The notes beneath the pieces are model-generated. The model made no database searches. It worked only from the letters and a program-made list of their open reading frames with translations, and had not been told where the DNA came from. Shown here one piece after another: positions 28,244 to 38,315 of a stretch of DNA of 64,000 nt. The stretch's first letter is position 1; the number at the start of each line of letters is the position of its first letter. The stretch comes from Thermococcus sp. M39. GTDB lineage: Archaea; Methanobacteriota_B; Thermococci; Thermococcales; Thermococcaceae. The stretch is taken from NCBI RefSeq assembly GCF_012027325.1, contig NZ_SNUG01000007.1, positions 20,526 through 84,525 on the forward strand, given 5' to 3'. The position numbers and the translations under genes are program-made.

Positions 28244-29532
28244 TAAACCTCACCTTTTCCTCTAAGCATATCGTTGATAATTTTTATTGCACACAAATCA
28301 CCGCACATACTACAAGCTTCAGTTGAGGTTGGCCTCTCCTTCCTAATTTCCACAAAGCGCTCTTTATCCATCGCCATTTCAAACTGCTTTGCCCAGTTTA
28401 GGGAGCCTCTGGCTAAGCTCATAATGTAATCTTTCATATAGTCTTCTTCAAAGCGAGTTAAGTTCACAGCATGAGCCGCTATCTTTGAAGCTATCACTCC
28501 CAAGCGCACGTGCTCCTTATCTGGTAATCCTAAGTGCTCCGCTGGCGTAACATAACAGAGGAAATCGGCACCATTTAGAGCAGCTATCGCTCCCCCAATT
28601 GCTCCAGCTATGTGATCGTAGCCAGGGAATATGTCCGTAACTAAAGGCCCAAGGACGTAGAAGGGAGCGTTGTCCGTCGCGACCTTCGCTATCTTTATCT
28701 GCATGGGAATTTGGTCTATTGGCACATGCCCTGGTCCTTCAACCATCGTTTGAACTCCAAATTCTCTAGCTCTTTTTACCAAGCGCCCTAAGGTAAAAAG
28801 CTCGCTCATTTGAAGCTCATCACCAGCATCTGGCAAACCACCGGGCCTTAAACCATCCCCTAAGCTCAAAACTACGTCATATTCCTTAGCAAGCTCTAAG
28901 AGATAATCATAGTCCTTATAGAAGGGATTCTCTTTTTCCCAATGGAGAATCCAAGCTGCTAAGAAAGTGCCACCTCTCGAGACCATTCCAACAACTCTCT
29001 TAACTCTTTTCATCTTTTCTACAACTTCTTTAGTAACTCCAACGTGGATTGTTGCGTAATCAACACCATCTTTGAAGTGCTTTTCTACTGCCTTCCACAT
29101 ATCGTCCTCGGTCATCTCAATGATTGCCTTGCCTTTTGCCAACATTTCTTCGGCAGCTTGATAAATTGGGACTGTTCCGATTGGCACATCTACAGCTCTC
29201 ATGATTTTCTTTCTAATTTCATCTAGATCTCCGCCAGTTGATAGATCCATGATAGTATCAGCACCATACTGGACAGCTATCTTGGCTTTCTCTATCTCAC
29301 CCTCAACGTCTATTATATCTCTTGAAGTTCCAATATTAGCGTTGACTTTGACTCTCACACCTCTGCCAACGGCAACAGGTTTAACCCAGTCGTGATTGAC
29401 GTTTCTAAAGATAACAGTGTAACCTTTAGCTACGTTTCTCCTGAGCTTTTCGGCACTTATGCCCTCCCGCTCGGCGATGAACTTCATTTCCTCTGTTATT
29501 ATCCCACGTTTAGCTTCATCCATCTGGGCCAT
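28243..29532 (-). CDS. thiC: Phosphomethylpyrimidine synthase (ThiC)
   Basis: Radical-SAM conversion of AIR to HMP-P for thiamine. 429 aa: NANIGTSRDI, GADTIMDLSTGGDLDEIR, TVPIYQAAEEM, VEGPGHVPIDQIPMQIKIA, FYVLGPLVTDIFPGYDHI. The C-terminal cluster motif is CSMCGDLC (CX2CX3C), one residue shorter than the CX2CX4C of most bacterial ThiC and typical of archaeal forms. ATG 29532 lies 5 nt after GGTGA; upstream in-frame codons overlap the promoter. TATA-like AAATTTAAAAACC (29551-29563). Divergent from thi4. Confidence 0.96.
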   Translation of the reverse strand: MAQMDEAKRGIITEEMKFIAEREGISAEKLRRNVAKGYTVIFRNVNHDWVKPVAVGRGVRVKVNANIGTSRDIIDVEGEIEKAKIAVQYGADTIMDLSTGGDLDEIRKKIMRAVDVPIGTVPIYQAAEEMLAKGKAIIEMTEDDMWKAVEKHFKDGVDYATIHVGVTKEVVEKMKRVKRVVGMVSRGGTFLAAWILHWEKENPFYKDYDYLLELAKEYDVVLSLGDGLRPGGLPDAGDELQMSELFTLGRLVKRAREFGVQTMVEGPGHVPIDQIPMQIKIAKVATDNAPFYVLGPLVTDIFPGYDHIAGAIGGAIAALNGADFLCYVTPAEHLGLPDKEHVRLGVIASKIAAHAVNLTRFEEDYMKDYIMSLARGSLNWAKQFEMAMDKERFVEIRKERPTSTEACSMCGDLCAIKIINDMLRGKGEV

Positions 29533-29613
29533 TTTTGTCACCACATATAACAAGGTTTTTAAATTTCAATACTAAGTTTTAGCTGACCTTTATGAAATTT
29601 TCGGGTGATGGTG

Positions 29614-30372
29614 ATGCTGAAGGATATCGTGATAAGCAGGGCGATAATCGAAACCTATTTCAGAGAGCTTTTGGAACACTTAAACCTCGACGTTGCTATA
29701 GTTGGAGCCGGCCCATCAGGAATGGTTGCTGCCTATTATCTTGCCAAGGGCGGTGCAAAGGTGGCGATCTTCGAGAAGAAGCTGAGCATAGGCGGGGGGA
29801 TATGGGGCGGAGCAATGGGCTTCAATAAGATAGTTGTGGAAGAGGAAGCTAAAGAAATCCTTGACGAGTTCGATGTAAGGTATGAAGAATTTGAGAGAGG
29901 TTATTATGTTGCCGATGCTATTGAAGCGGCAACAACGATAGCGAGCAAGACAGTAAAGGCTGGAGTAAAGATATTCAACATGATAGAGGTCGAGGATTTA
30001 GTTGTCAAGAAAAACCGCGTAGCTGGAATCGTCATAAACTGGACGCCCGTTAAAATGACAAGCCTTCACGTTGACCCGCTTACGGTTGAAGCTAAGTTTG
30101 TGATTGATTCGACAGGTCACGGAGCGCAGATAGCCCAGTTCCTCGAGAAGAGAGGTTTAATAGAGAGGGTTCCTGGCGAGGGTGCGATGTGGGCGGAGAT
30201 GGGAGAGAAGCTCACGGTAGAGCACACCAAAGAGGTTTACCCAGGCTTATACGTCACCGGGATGGCTGCCAATGCTGTTGCTGGAGCGCCAAGAATGGGG
30301 CCAATATTCGGAGGCATGTTCCTGAGCGGAAGGAAGGCGGCCTTAGAGATACTTGAGAAGCTTAAGAAATGA
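29614..30372 (+). CDS. thi4: Thiazole synthase, archaeal sulfide-using Thi4
   Basis: Forms the thiazole of thiamine from NAD, glycine and sulfide. 252 aa with dinucleotide fold VAIVGAGPSGMVAAYYLAKG, SIGGGIWGGAMGFNKIV, DSTGHGAQIAQFLEK and GAPRMGPIFGGM. The suicidal cysteine of yeast Thi4 is replaced by His (SLHVDPLTVE), and no cysteine occurs anywhere in the protein, which fits catalytic use of free sulfide in a sulfur-rich habitat. ATG 29614 is 5 nt after GGTGA. Divergent from thiC across a short promoter region. Confidence 0.95.
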   Translation: MLKDIVISRAIIETYFRELLEHLNLDVAIVGAGPSGMVAAYYLAKGGAKVAIFEKKLSIGGGIWGGAMGFNKIVVEEEAKEILDEFDVRYEEFERGYYVADAIEAATTIASKTVKAGVKIFNMIEVEDLVVKKNRVAGIVINWTPVKMTSLHVDPLTVEAKFVIDSTGHGAQIAQFLEKRGLIERVPGEGAMWAEMGEKLTVEHTKEVYPGLYVTGMAANAVAGAPRMGPIFGGMFLSGRKAALEILEKLKK

Positions 30373-30435
30373 GGTCCTTCAGTTTTTGTCTTCCATTGAC
30401 ATCTTTTTCTGCTATTTCTAATCGCAAATTTTATA

Positions 30436-30477
30436 TTCAAGTTTTAACTTGAAATATATTGAAAAGCTTAACTTGAA
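30436..30477. promoter_or_regulatory. pdxST candidate operator: TTCAAGTT-TT-AACTTGAA plus a third half-site
   Basis: An 18-bp perfect-arm palindrome (30436-30453) and a downstream AACTTGAA (30470-30477) flank TATA-like DNA (GAAATATATTG, then AAAGCTTAA). The RBS GGTGA follows at once. The repeat architecture and spacing point to a dedicated PLP-synthesis regulator or operator. Nothing like it occurs at the neighbouring genes. Confidence 0.55.
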
Positions 30478-30490
30478 TTAGGTGATGAAC

Positions 30491-31492
30491 ATGTTTGAGA
30501 TAATTGATCAGAAGGGGACTGAACGCTTGAAAAGAGGATTTGCGAAGATGGTTAAAGGCGGAGTTATTATGGATGTCACAAATGCTGAGCAAGCCCAAAT
30601 TGCCGAAGAAGCTGGGGCTGTTGCAGTTATGGCTTTGGAAAAAGTGCCAGCAGATATAAGAAAGGCCGGTGGAGTGGCAAGAATGGCCGATCCAAAGAAG
30701 ATCGAGGAAATAATGGATGCAGTGACAATTCCAGTTATGGCAAAAATTAGAATTGGACATTATGCAGAAGCTTACGCTTTAGAGGCTTTGGGTGTTGACA
30801 TGATTGACGAAAGTGAAGTTTTAACGCCAGCTGACGCTTACTTCCACGTGGACAAAAGAAAGTTCAAAGTGCCCTTTGTTTGCGGTGCAAGGAACTTAGG
30901 AGAAGCAGTTAGAAGAATTTGGGAAGGTGCCGCAATGATAAGAACAAAAGGTGAAGCTGGAACAGGAAACATAGTTGAGGCTGTAAGACACGTTCGCTTA
31001 GTTAATGAGAACATTAGGCTTTTGAAAAGGCTGACAGATGAACAGATTTATCAAGTTGCTAAAAAGTTCGCAGAGCCTTACTTGAGGTTAGCTTTGGAAG
31101 TTAAACAAATAAGCGGTTTAGAACCTAGAATTTTAGAGAACGAACCAGTTTATGAGGAATACACCTATCAAGAGATTGTTGATGGCATTTACAAGATTCT
31201 TCTCGAAATTAAGAAATTGCAAAGATTACCTGTAGTTAACTTCGCTGCTGGTGGTGTGGCGACACCAGCTGATGCCGCGTTAATGATGCAAATGGGCATG
31301 GATGGCGTTTTCGTTGGAAGCGGAATTTTCAAGAGCTCAAATCCAAAGAAGATGGCAAGGGCAATAGTTGAGGCGGTTAACCACTATGACGAGCCAGATG
31401 TGATAGCAGAGATAAGCAAGGACTTAGGAGAACCTATGAGAGGTCTCGATATAGCCCAGCTCGAAGTTCGCCTGGAGGAGAGAGGTGTATGA
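30491..31492 (+). CDS. pdxS: Pyridoxal 5'-phosphate synthase, synthase subunit
   Basis: Builds PLP from ribose 5-phosphate, glyceraldehyde 3-phosphate and ammonia from PdxT; forms a dodecamer. 333 aa. Schiff-base Lys85 in [10 protein letters not shown], the second lysine in [14 protein letters not shown], plus [20 protein letters not shown] and [23 protein letters not shown] 30491 is behind GGTGATGAAC; GTG 30482 is rejected. Overlaps pdxT by 4 bp (ATGA). Confidence 0.98.
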   Translation: MFEIIDQKGTERLKRGFAKMVKGGVIMDVTNAEQAQIAEEAGAVAVMALEKVPADIRKAGGVARMADPKKIEEIMDAVTIPVMAKIRIGHYAEAYALEALGVDMIDESEVLTPADAYFHVDKRKFKVPFVCGARNLGEAVRRIWEGAAMIRTKGEAGTGNIVEAVRHVRLVNENIRLLKRLTDEQIYQVAKKFAEPYLRLALEVKQISGLEPRILENEPVYEEYTYQEIVDGIYKILLEIKKLQRLPVVNFAAGGVATPADAALMMQMGMDGVFVGSGIFKSSNPKKMARAIVEAVNHYDEPDVIAEISKDLGEPMRGLDIAQLEVRLEERGV

Positions 31493-32076
31493 AAGTTGGC
31501 GTTGTAGGAGTTCAAGGGGCTGTAAGCGAGCACATTGAAACTGCTAGGAAAGCCATGGAAAATCTCAAAGTTAGCGGAGAAGTTTTCTGGCTTAAAAAAG
31601 CTGAGCAACTGAAAGATGTTGACGCCCTAATAATCCCCGGCGGCGAAAGCACAACGATTTCAAGGCTAATGATTAAAAACAACCTCTTTGATAAAGTTAA
31701 AGAGCTTGGAGAAGAAGGATTGCCAATTATGGGCACCTGTGCAGGGCTAATACTCTTAGCAAAGCAAGTTGAAGGGGCAGTTGAGGGTCAAAGATTTCTC
31801 GAGCTTTTGGATGTGAAAGTTTCAAGAAATGCCTATGGAAGACAAGTTGATTCCTTTGAGGCACCACTAAAGCTAACTTTTGATGAAAAACCTTTCCTAG
31901 GGGTTTTTATTCGAGCGCCAAGAATTCTCGAAGTCTTTGGGAAAGCAAAGCCATTGGCATTTTACAAAGACGAGGTAGTTGGTGTTGAGCAAGAAAATCT
32001 TATTGGGCTAGCATTTCATCCAGAGCTGACTGATGATACAAGGATTCACGAATACTTCTTGAGGAAAGCTCTCTAA
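31489..32076 (+). CDS. pdxT: Pyridoxal 5'-phosphate synthase, glutaminase subunit
   Basis: Supplies ammonia to PdxS. 195 aa class I-type amidotransferase with [26 protein letters not shown], the nucleophile Cys84 in [10 protein letters not shown] and His/Glu in AFHPELTDD. The RBS (GGAGAGAGGTGT) lies in the last pdxS codons and the start overlaps the pdxS stop, coupling the two subunits. Confidence 0.97.
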   Translation: MKVGVVGVQGAVSEHIETARKAMENLKVSGEVFWLKKAEQLKDVDALIIPGGESTTISRLMIKNNLFDKVKELGEEGLPIMGTCAGLILLAKQVEGAVEGQRFLELLDVKVSRNAYGRQVDSFEAPLKLTFDEKPFLGVFIRAPRILEVFGKAKPLAFYKDEVVGVEQENLIGLAFHPELTDDTRIHEYFLRKAL

Positions 32077-32091
32077 TTTTTTACATATTTT

Positions 32092-32127
32092 TGTTAAAAC
32101 AAAGCTTAAAAATATAAAATTTTAACA
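32092..32127. promoter_or_regulatory. Purine-regulon candidate operator, purP paralogue 3
   Basis: TGTTAAAA (32092-32099), 20 nt, TTTTAACA (32120-32127), with BRE/TATA AAAGCTTAAAAATATAA in the spacer. It is the best single-gene example of the motif, because transcription here runs one way only. The RBS GGTGA starts 8 nt further on. Confidence 0.65.
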
Positions 32128-32143
32128 TTTTCTTGGTGAGTAA

Positions 32144-33145
<1,002 letters not shown>

Positions 33146-33232
33146 AAATGTTGACTGATATTCATATCTTTCCCAATCTGGGCATAAATTTATAAATTTA
33201 TGAAATCCACGCAAAAGAAAAAGGTGAGAGAA

Positions 33233-34156
33233 ATGTGGGAAAGCTTCATTGAAGAAAAGATTGGGGAGATTAGAGAGAAAGTTGGAGATGGAAAGGCGAT
33301 TATAGCTCTATCTGGAGGAGTTGACAGCTCAACGGCTGCAGTTTTAGCGCATAAAGCAATTGGCAACAGACTCTATGCTGTTTTTGTGAATACTGGATTT
33401 TTAAGAAAAGGAGAACCAGAGTTCGTGATAAAAACATTTAGGGATGAGTTTGGATTAAACCTAATCTACGTTGATGCTCAAGAGCGCTTTTTCAACGCTT
33501 TGAAGGGTGTAACTGATCCTGAAGAGAAAAGAAAGATAATCGGAAAGACTTTCATTGACGTCTTTGAAGAAGTTGCTAAAGAGATATATGCAGAGTTTTT
33601 AATTCAAGGAACAATTGCTCCGGACTGGATTGAGAGTCAAGGGAAAATTAAGAGCCACCACAACGTTGGTGGTTTGCCCGAAAGATTAAATCTAAAGCTG
33701 ATTGAACCTTTAAGAGATCTCTACAAAGATGAGGTAAGAGAATTAGCGAAGGAACTCGGATTGCCAGAGAAAATCTATAACAGGATGCCTTTCCCAGGGC
33801 CAGGATTAGCCGTTAGGGTTTTAGGTGAAGTAACTCCCGAAAAAGTTGCAATCGTTAGAGAGGCAAATGCCATAGTAGAGGAAGAAGTTGAAAAGGCTGG
33901 CTTAAAACCTTGGCAGGCTTTTGCCGTGCTCTTAAATGTGAAGACTGTTGGAGTTCAAGGTGATATAAGGGCTTACAAAGAGACAATAGCTGTTAGAATC
34001 GTTGAGAGCTTAGATGGGATGACTGCAAACGCAATGAACGTTCCCTGGGAAGTTCTGCAGAGGATAGCTTTTAGGATTACAAGCGAAATTCCAGAGGTCG
34101 GAAGAGTGCTGTATGATATTACAAATAAGCCTCCAGCGACAATTGAGTTTGAGTGA
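33233..34156 (+). CDS. guaAB: GMP synthase, ATP pyrophosphatase subunit
   Basis: Adenylates XMP and accepts ammonia to form GMP. 307 aa. PP-loop SGGVDSS at residues 27-33, [25 protein letters not shown] and the C-terminal dimerisation segment ending PPATIEFE. In archaea the two halves of GuaA are separate genes, as here. ATG 33233 has GGTGAGAGAA; the frame is open 11 codons upstream without an RBS. The glutaminase subunit gene follows by 10 bp. Confidence 0.97.
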   Translation: MWESFIEEKIGEIREKVGDGKAIIALSGGVDSSTAAVLAHKAIGNRLYAVFVNTGFLRKGEPEFVIKTFRDEFGLNLIYVDAQERFFNALKGVTDPEEKRKIIGKTFIDVFEEVAKEIYAEFLIQGTIAPDWIESQGKIKSHHNVGGLPERLNLKLIEPLRDLYKDEVRELAKELGLPEKIYNRMPFPGPGLAVRVLGEVTPEKVAIVREANAIVEEEVEKAGLKPWQAFAVLLNVKTVGVQGDIRAYKETIAVRIVESLDGMTANAMNVPWEVLQRIAFRITSEIPEVGRVLYDITNKPPATIEFE

Positions 34157-34166
34157 GGGAGTAAAG

Positions 34167-34733
34167 ATGATAATCATAATGGACAATCACGGGCAATACG
34201 TTCACAGAATTTGGAGAACTTTACGGTATTTAGGCGTTGAGACAAAGATAATACCAAATACGACTCCTCTTGAGGAAATCAAGGCAATGAATCCAAAAGG
34301 GATTATCTTCAGCGGAGGGCCAGACATTAACAGGACAGGCAACTGTGAGGCAATACTTGAGCACTATGATGAGTTAAACATCCCAATCCTAGGAATCTGT
34401 TTGGGCCACCAGCTAATAGCAAAGTATTTTGGCGGAAAAGTCGGGAGAGGAGAAAAAGCAGAATACAGCTTAGTTGAGGTCGAGATCTTAAAGGAAAACG
34501 ACATCTTCAAAGGTTTGCCCAAGCGCTTGAGGGTCTGGGAAAGCCACATGGACGAGATAAAAGAACTGCCAAAGGATTTTGAGCTTTTAGCAAGGAGTGA
34601 GTTTTGTGAAGTTGAGGCAATGAAGCACAAAAAACTGCCAATCTATGGAGTCCAGTTCCATCCAGAGGTTGCACACACAGAAAAAGGGAGTGAAATCTAC
34701 AGGAATTTTGCTAAGCTTTGTGGTGAGTTATAG
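34167..34733 (+). CDS. guaAA: GMP synthase, glutamine amidotransferase subunit
   Basis: Provides ammonia to the PP-ATPase subunit. 188 aa: [30 protein letters not shown], Cys78 in [16 protein letters not shown] and the His-Glu of [10 protein letters not shown]. Start ATG 34167, after GAGGGAGTAAAG; an in-frame ATG at 34113 inside the previous gene lacks an RBS. Ends the purine island on this side. Confidence 0.97.
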   Translation: MIIIMDNHGQYVHRIWRTLRYLGVETKIIPNTTPLEEIKAMNPKGIIFSGGPDINRTGNCEAILEHYDELNIPILGICLGHQLIAKYFGGKVGRGEKAEYSLVEVEILKENDIFKGLPKRLRVWESHMDEIKELPKDFELLARSEFCEVEAMKHKKLPIYGVQFHPEVAHTEKGSEIYRNFAKLCGEL

Positions 34734-34950
34734 GATAGAGATTTTTATAGTTCCCCACTTCTTTTGGCAGAAAATGACTCTGTCTAGGCCATCTTGGAAT
34801 AAAGCGGATCAATTTGGGAAACCCAATGAATAGTGCCATAGATTAGACTTTAGATTTTACTTTTTTGAATTATTTAATCTGGCAGTAAGATAGAAAACTT
34901 TTTAAAGTTGTTATTCTTACTATTTTTAGGAGTACTAATGGGGATCTAAG

Positions 34951-35244
34951 ATGGGCTACACAATTTACTATAGAATGGAATTTGGAGAGAGGAAAAGAGC
35001 TATAAAAGTGATAAAGCCAATTTTAGAAGAACTTGGCTTTACAGTATATGAAAAGGATGCAGAGATATTGATAAAACCTCCAACTAACTCTGTGGAGCCA
35101 ATGATAATTAAAGAAAAAGAATGGCTCTCCGTAAAGACCTACAAAAGACAGCCTTGGACTGGGATCTATAAGCTACTGTTAGTTTCGCTATCTTCTTTTG
35201 CTTCCGTTGAGGCCTTTGATGATGAAGGCTGGTCGCTTAGATAA
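34951..35244 (+). CDS. Conserved-looking hypothetical protein
   Basis: 97 residues, not recognised. The mixed alpha/beta pattern (MGYTIYYRMEFGERKRAIKV, then IKPILEELGFTVYEKDAEIL) looks like a small ferredoxin-like domain; Trp-containing C-terminal segment EKEWLSVKTYKRQPW. A TATA-like AACTTTTTAAAG lies near 34895-34906, and GGGGATCTAAG precedes ATG 34951. Its last 79 bp overlap, tail to tail, the membrane-protein gene on the opposite strand, so one of the two ends may be unusual. Confidence 0.65.
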   Translation: MGYTIYYRMEFGERKRAIKVIKPILEELGFTVYEKDAEILIKPPTNSVEPMIIKEKEWLSVKTYKRQPWTGIYKLLLVSLSSFASVEAFDDEGWSLR

Positions 35245-35933
35245 ACCTCGATTATTTTCGTCGGCACAGCTCCTCTAAGGGGTCTTTCCTCAACTAAAAC
35301 TTTCACTACTCTTCCGATTTTCACATCTGGAACCTTATCAACCCAGTATTCACCGGGCTTAACATTTGCTCTAATGTCATCATGAACACTTATTTTTACA
35401 ACATTTTCTTTAATCTCCTCTATGACACCATAAGTCCAGTTTCTGCCGTATTTTGACTTAAAGTAAAAGCGGAACATCATAACTACAATGAAAACAAAAA
35501 CAAGGTAGCCCAATGAATAATGAATACCTAAAGCAAATCTTTTCAGAAGTGAGTATCCAAAAAACGCTAGGAAGCCTATGACGCTGATTGAGTAATAGAA
35601 CATTTGATACGGCTTATACTCGATGAAGAATTCTCTATACTTGCGGAATATTGTTCTCAAATAGAGGAAATACACAACCGTTAAGGCAACCAAATATAAC
35701 TCGTTTGGCAAGAAAACTACGAGGAGTAAGGATAGAAGCAAATAGAAGATAAAAGCTAACTGAAGCTTTAGAACTAATAATTCATGAACTGTAACTTTTC
35801 TTTTTACAACTTTCCTCAGAAGTTTAAAGGCCGGAGGCTTCTCTTGAGGTCTTGGATTTATGAATTCTCTTATCTTTTCCCATGCTGATTCTACAAACTC
35901 ACCCACTTTATAAAATACCTCTTCAATATTCAT
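35166..35933 (-). CDS. Multi-pass membrane protein, end of the pilin-like operon
   Basis: 255 aa. A cytosolic N-terminal helix (about 1-50), then four probable membrane segments (about 55-75, 78-95, 110-128, 138-155), then a soluble beta-rich domain (YGVIEEIKENVVKISVHDDI, GRVVKVLVEERPLRG) and a Ser/Glu-rich tail. It may belong to an archaeal DUF2101-like membrane family; I am unsure. ATG 35933 has GGTGAAATCAA overlapping the upstream gene stop, so it is the last gene of the cetZ/pilin operon and may anchor or assemble its products. Confidence 0.75.
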   Translation of the reverse strand: MNIEEVFYKVGEFVESAWEKIREFINPRPQEKPPAFKLLRKVVKRKVTVHELLVLKLQLAFIFYLLLSLLLVVFLPNELYLVALTVVYFLYLRTIFRKYREFFIEYKPYQMFYYSISVIGFLAFFGYSLLKRFALGIHYSLGYLVFVFIVVMMFRFYFKSKYGRNWTYGVIEEIKENVVKISVHDDIRANVKPGEYWVDKVPDVKIGRVVKVLVEERPLRGAVPTKIIEVYLSDQPSSSKASTEAKEDSETNSSL

Positions 35934-35939
35934 TTGATT

Positions 35940-38315
35940 TCACCTCTGGAGTAAATCCTGAGCTCCTTGTGCTCCAAATATAGCTACAGCTGTCTGATTA
36001 TCTAGGAAGAAATAAACACTACTCCTGTCTGGGCTGTCTGAGATCCCATAAACTCTATAGCCCGAAACCTTGGAACCCCCTCCAAAGTAATATTGAAGGA
36101 AATAATAGTCAAAGCTCGTTTGACCTTCTTCTGGAGTTATTCCCAGCGTATTAAACAAATTAAATAGCTTTTCATCGTAAGTCGCATGAGGTATCATAAA
36201 GCTTACTAATCCAATTGGATAATACTGGTCTCCATATTTAATTCCCAATTCATCCTGAATTTGATGAGCTAATGTCTCATACTCATCATGGTTTATAGTA
36301 CTACCCTCTAAGCGCTCAAAGAAAGAGGGAGCATTGTAAATACCAAAGTAGCGTTGATCCATGATGCAGTTTATAAATGATTGTATATCATAAGCTCTTG
36401 CACCTGACCATGCTCGTGTAGTTGTCACTGTGGAAGAGGGTCTTGTTTCTATATTTTGGAAAGTCTCCACTGGGAGATTTTGAACATATTTCCTAATAAA
36501 TATCCATTCAAACACAGCATCATTGTTATTGTTGTTATTGAAATTTACCATATAAAGATACTCTAGCGGGGCAGTATAATGCCGTAAAAGTCCATCTGGA
36601 TTCTCCCTCGCGGGATTCGGATAGTTGCTGTAGTCAGTGCCGTAATCCAGAAAATCCACATACGCACCATTAAGATCAGGCTCTATAACCGCTTCATATG
36701 TATGGAGCCCCGTATCACCTCTTGCCCCGTCATTTGTTGAAGTTCCCTGTACCCGTATCCAGAACCACCACCACAAAATATAATACTCATCCCAGACCTC
36801 CAATGAATTTGAAATATCCACAGTATCATCAATGAAATAAACCCATTGAGGATTGCCATTTGAATCTGTCGTTTCAACATAGATCCCGCTGTCCCACTGT
36901 TGGTTGGTACTTCTCTTGCTTGGTTTCGCTCTAAATCTTATTGCAATATTGCCATTTATGTTTAATGAACTTAGATCAAATTGCTTCTCGTTGCCATCCG
37001 GAATAATCTCTTCAGTATCGTGGAACCACTCAAATACTTTGTTCCCATTACCTCTCGTTGCATAAGCTGGATCACTTCCGAAGTACATTGTATACTCCAT
37101 TGAAGCCGTCGCCTTTATCCACACTATGGCTTTTGTACTACTCCAGTACTCAATCCAGAATGGAACTTCATTGCATGTTCCTTTTTCAACAATCCTAATC
37201 GAGGCGTTATTCCCAATGCTATATATCTTGCCAAGAATACTTGTATCAGTTATTACAATTGGTATCTGATAGCCGTTATAATTAGAGAGACTTCCTCCAC
37301 TGAGTGTGAGGTTAACTCTATATTCCAAGGAGGGATAACACCAATTAGTGTTCCCTCCATCACCCACATTTTCAAACACTAAAACTCCCATATCATTTTC
37401 ATTGAAAACACTTAGTGGGGAGGTTCTTACTCCATTTAACGTAGTATTAACAACAATTGGCACCGTAACATTTTGGTCAGGTTCATTCAATAAAACATAA
37501 GCCTTAGCACCTTCTCCAGGATAGTAATCCCCAAAGAATATTTTTTCTGCATCTACTGTTCGCGAGAGAAGTCCAATTACGTGGGAAACTGTACTGCTGC
37601 CATTACCTTCCAAAACTTTAATTGGCTTTTCTAAAATCTCTGGAAATGAATACGGACAGGCTCTGATAGATCTATAATACCTTCCCCCCGTCATTGCTGA
37701 AAACAGAGGATCTTCAAGATTTTGCAAATTGACTATAGAGTATATATAACCCCCATTGCTCGGTATTGAACCTGTATACACTATTCTCCCAGAAACATCT
37801 TGAATAGTTATATTCGGTATTCTCGCTTTTATGACTATTCTGAAAGAGTCCAAAGGAGCTACTGTAAGCTCCATGCTACTTAGGATATCATTGATAGAAG
37901 GGAATACCTCAAAACCCTGTTTATTAAGTTCTTCAGTTATGTTCATAAGCCATTTTCTTAATGACTGGTCTCTCATGACTCTGTTTGGATCATATCCTGC
38001 TAAACTTGGAGAAGTCCCTTCAAGAATTAAATCCCGGATTGTATTATTTACCATATATGTAGGAGATATGAAATTACCAGTACCAGAGACATAATCAATA
38101 ACAGCAACAATTGCTCTTTTTCCTGAAATCTCTAAAGCTTTTTGAAAATCCAATTCTAAATAAGAGGCGACTCTATACGTTCTTTCAGCTTGAGTTCTTA
38201 TGGTCTGGGCTTGAATCACCTGGGAAGAAACATCCTCATAAGTAGCCAGAAGCAGAAGGAGTGGAATTAAAAGCAATAAAACTACAGAATTTAAGAAAAA
38301 ACCTCTCCTCTTCAT
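35940..38315 (-). CDS. Large pilin-like surface protein with DUF2341/lectin-like region
   Basis: 791 aa. The N-terminus MKRRGFFLNSVVLLLLIPLL is a short basic stretch and one hydrophobic helix, like a class III (type IV pilin) leader but without the Q-x-S-x-E box. The centre (about 340-620) has YQIPIVITDTSILGKIY, VPFWIEYWSS and YTMYFGSDPAYAT, hallmarks of DUF2341 carbohydrate-binding-like domains, followed by a LamG-like beta sandwich. An Asn-rich loop (FNNNNNND) occurs near 605. Start ATG 38315 shares its A with the upstream stop (TAATG). Extracellular adhesive role inferred. Confidence 0.75.
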   Translation of the reverse strand: MKRRGFFLNSVVLLLLIPLLLLLATYEDVSSQVIQAQTIRTQAERTYRVASYLELDFQKALEISGKRAIVAVIDYVSGTGNFISPTYMVNNTIRDLILEGTSPSLAGYDPNRVMRDQSLRKWLMNITEELNKQGFEVFPSINDILSSMELTVAPLDSFRIVIKARIPNITIQDVSGRIVYTGSIPSNGGYIYSIVNLQNLEDPLFSAMTGGRYYRSIRACPYSFPEILEKPIKVLEGNGSSTVSHVIGLLSRTVDAEKIFFGDYYPGEGAKAYVLLNEPDQNVTVPIVVNTTLNGVRTSPLSVFNENDMGVLVFENVGDGGNTNWCYPSLEYRVNLTLSGGSLSNYNGYQIPIVITDTSILGKIYSIGNNASIRIVEKGTCNEVPFWIEYWSSTKAIVWIKATASMEYTMYFGSDPAYATRGNGNKVFEWFHDTEEIIPDGNEKQFDLSSLNINGNIAIRFRAKPSKRSTNQQWDSGIYVETTDSNGNPQWVYFIDDTVDISNSLEVWDEYYILWWWFWIRVQGTSTNDGARGDTGLHTYEAVIEPDLNGAYVDFLDYGTDYSNYPNPARENPDGLLRHYTAPLEYLYMVNFNNNNNNDAVFEWIFIRKYVQNLPVETFQNIETRPSSTVTTTRAWSGARAYDIQSFINCIMDQRYFGIYNAPSFFERLEGSTINHDEYETLAHQIQDELGIKYGDQYYPIGLVSFMIPHATYDEKLFNLFNTLGITPEEGQTSFDYYFLQYYFGGGSKVSGYRVYGISDSPDRSSVYFFLDNQTAVAIFGAQGAQDLLQR

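Noticed and set aside
36400..36600. AT-rich Asn-codon run in the large pilin gene as a tandem repeat or CRISPR
   Set aside because: It is a short poly-Asn loop in frame; there are no repeats with spacers here or elsewhere in the window.
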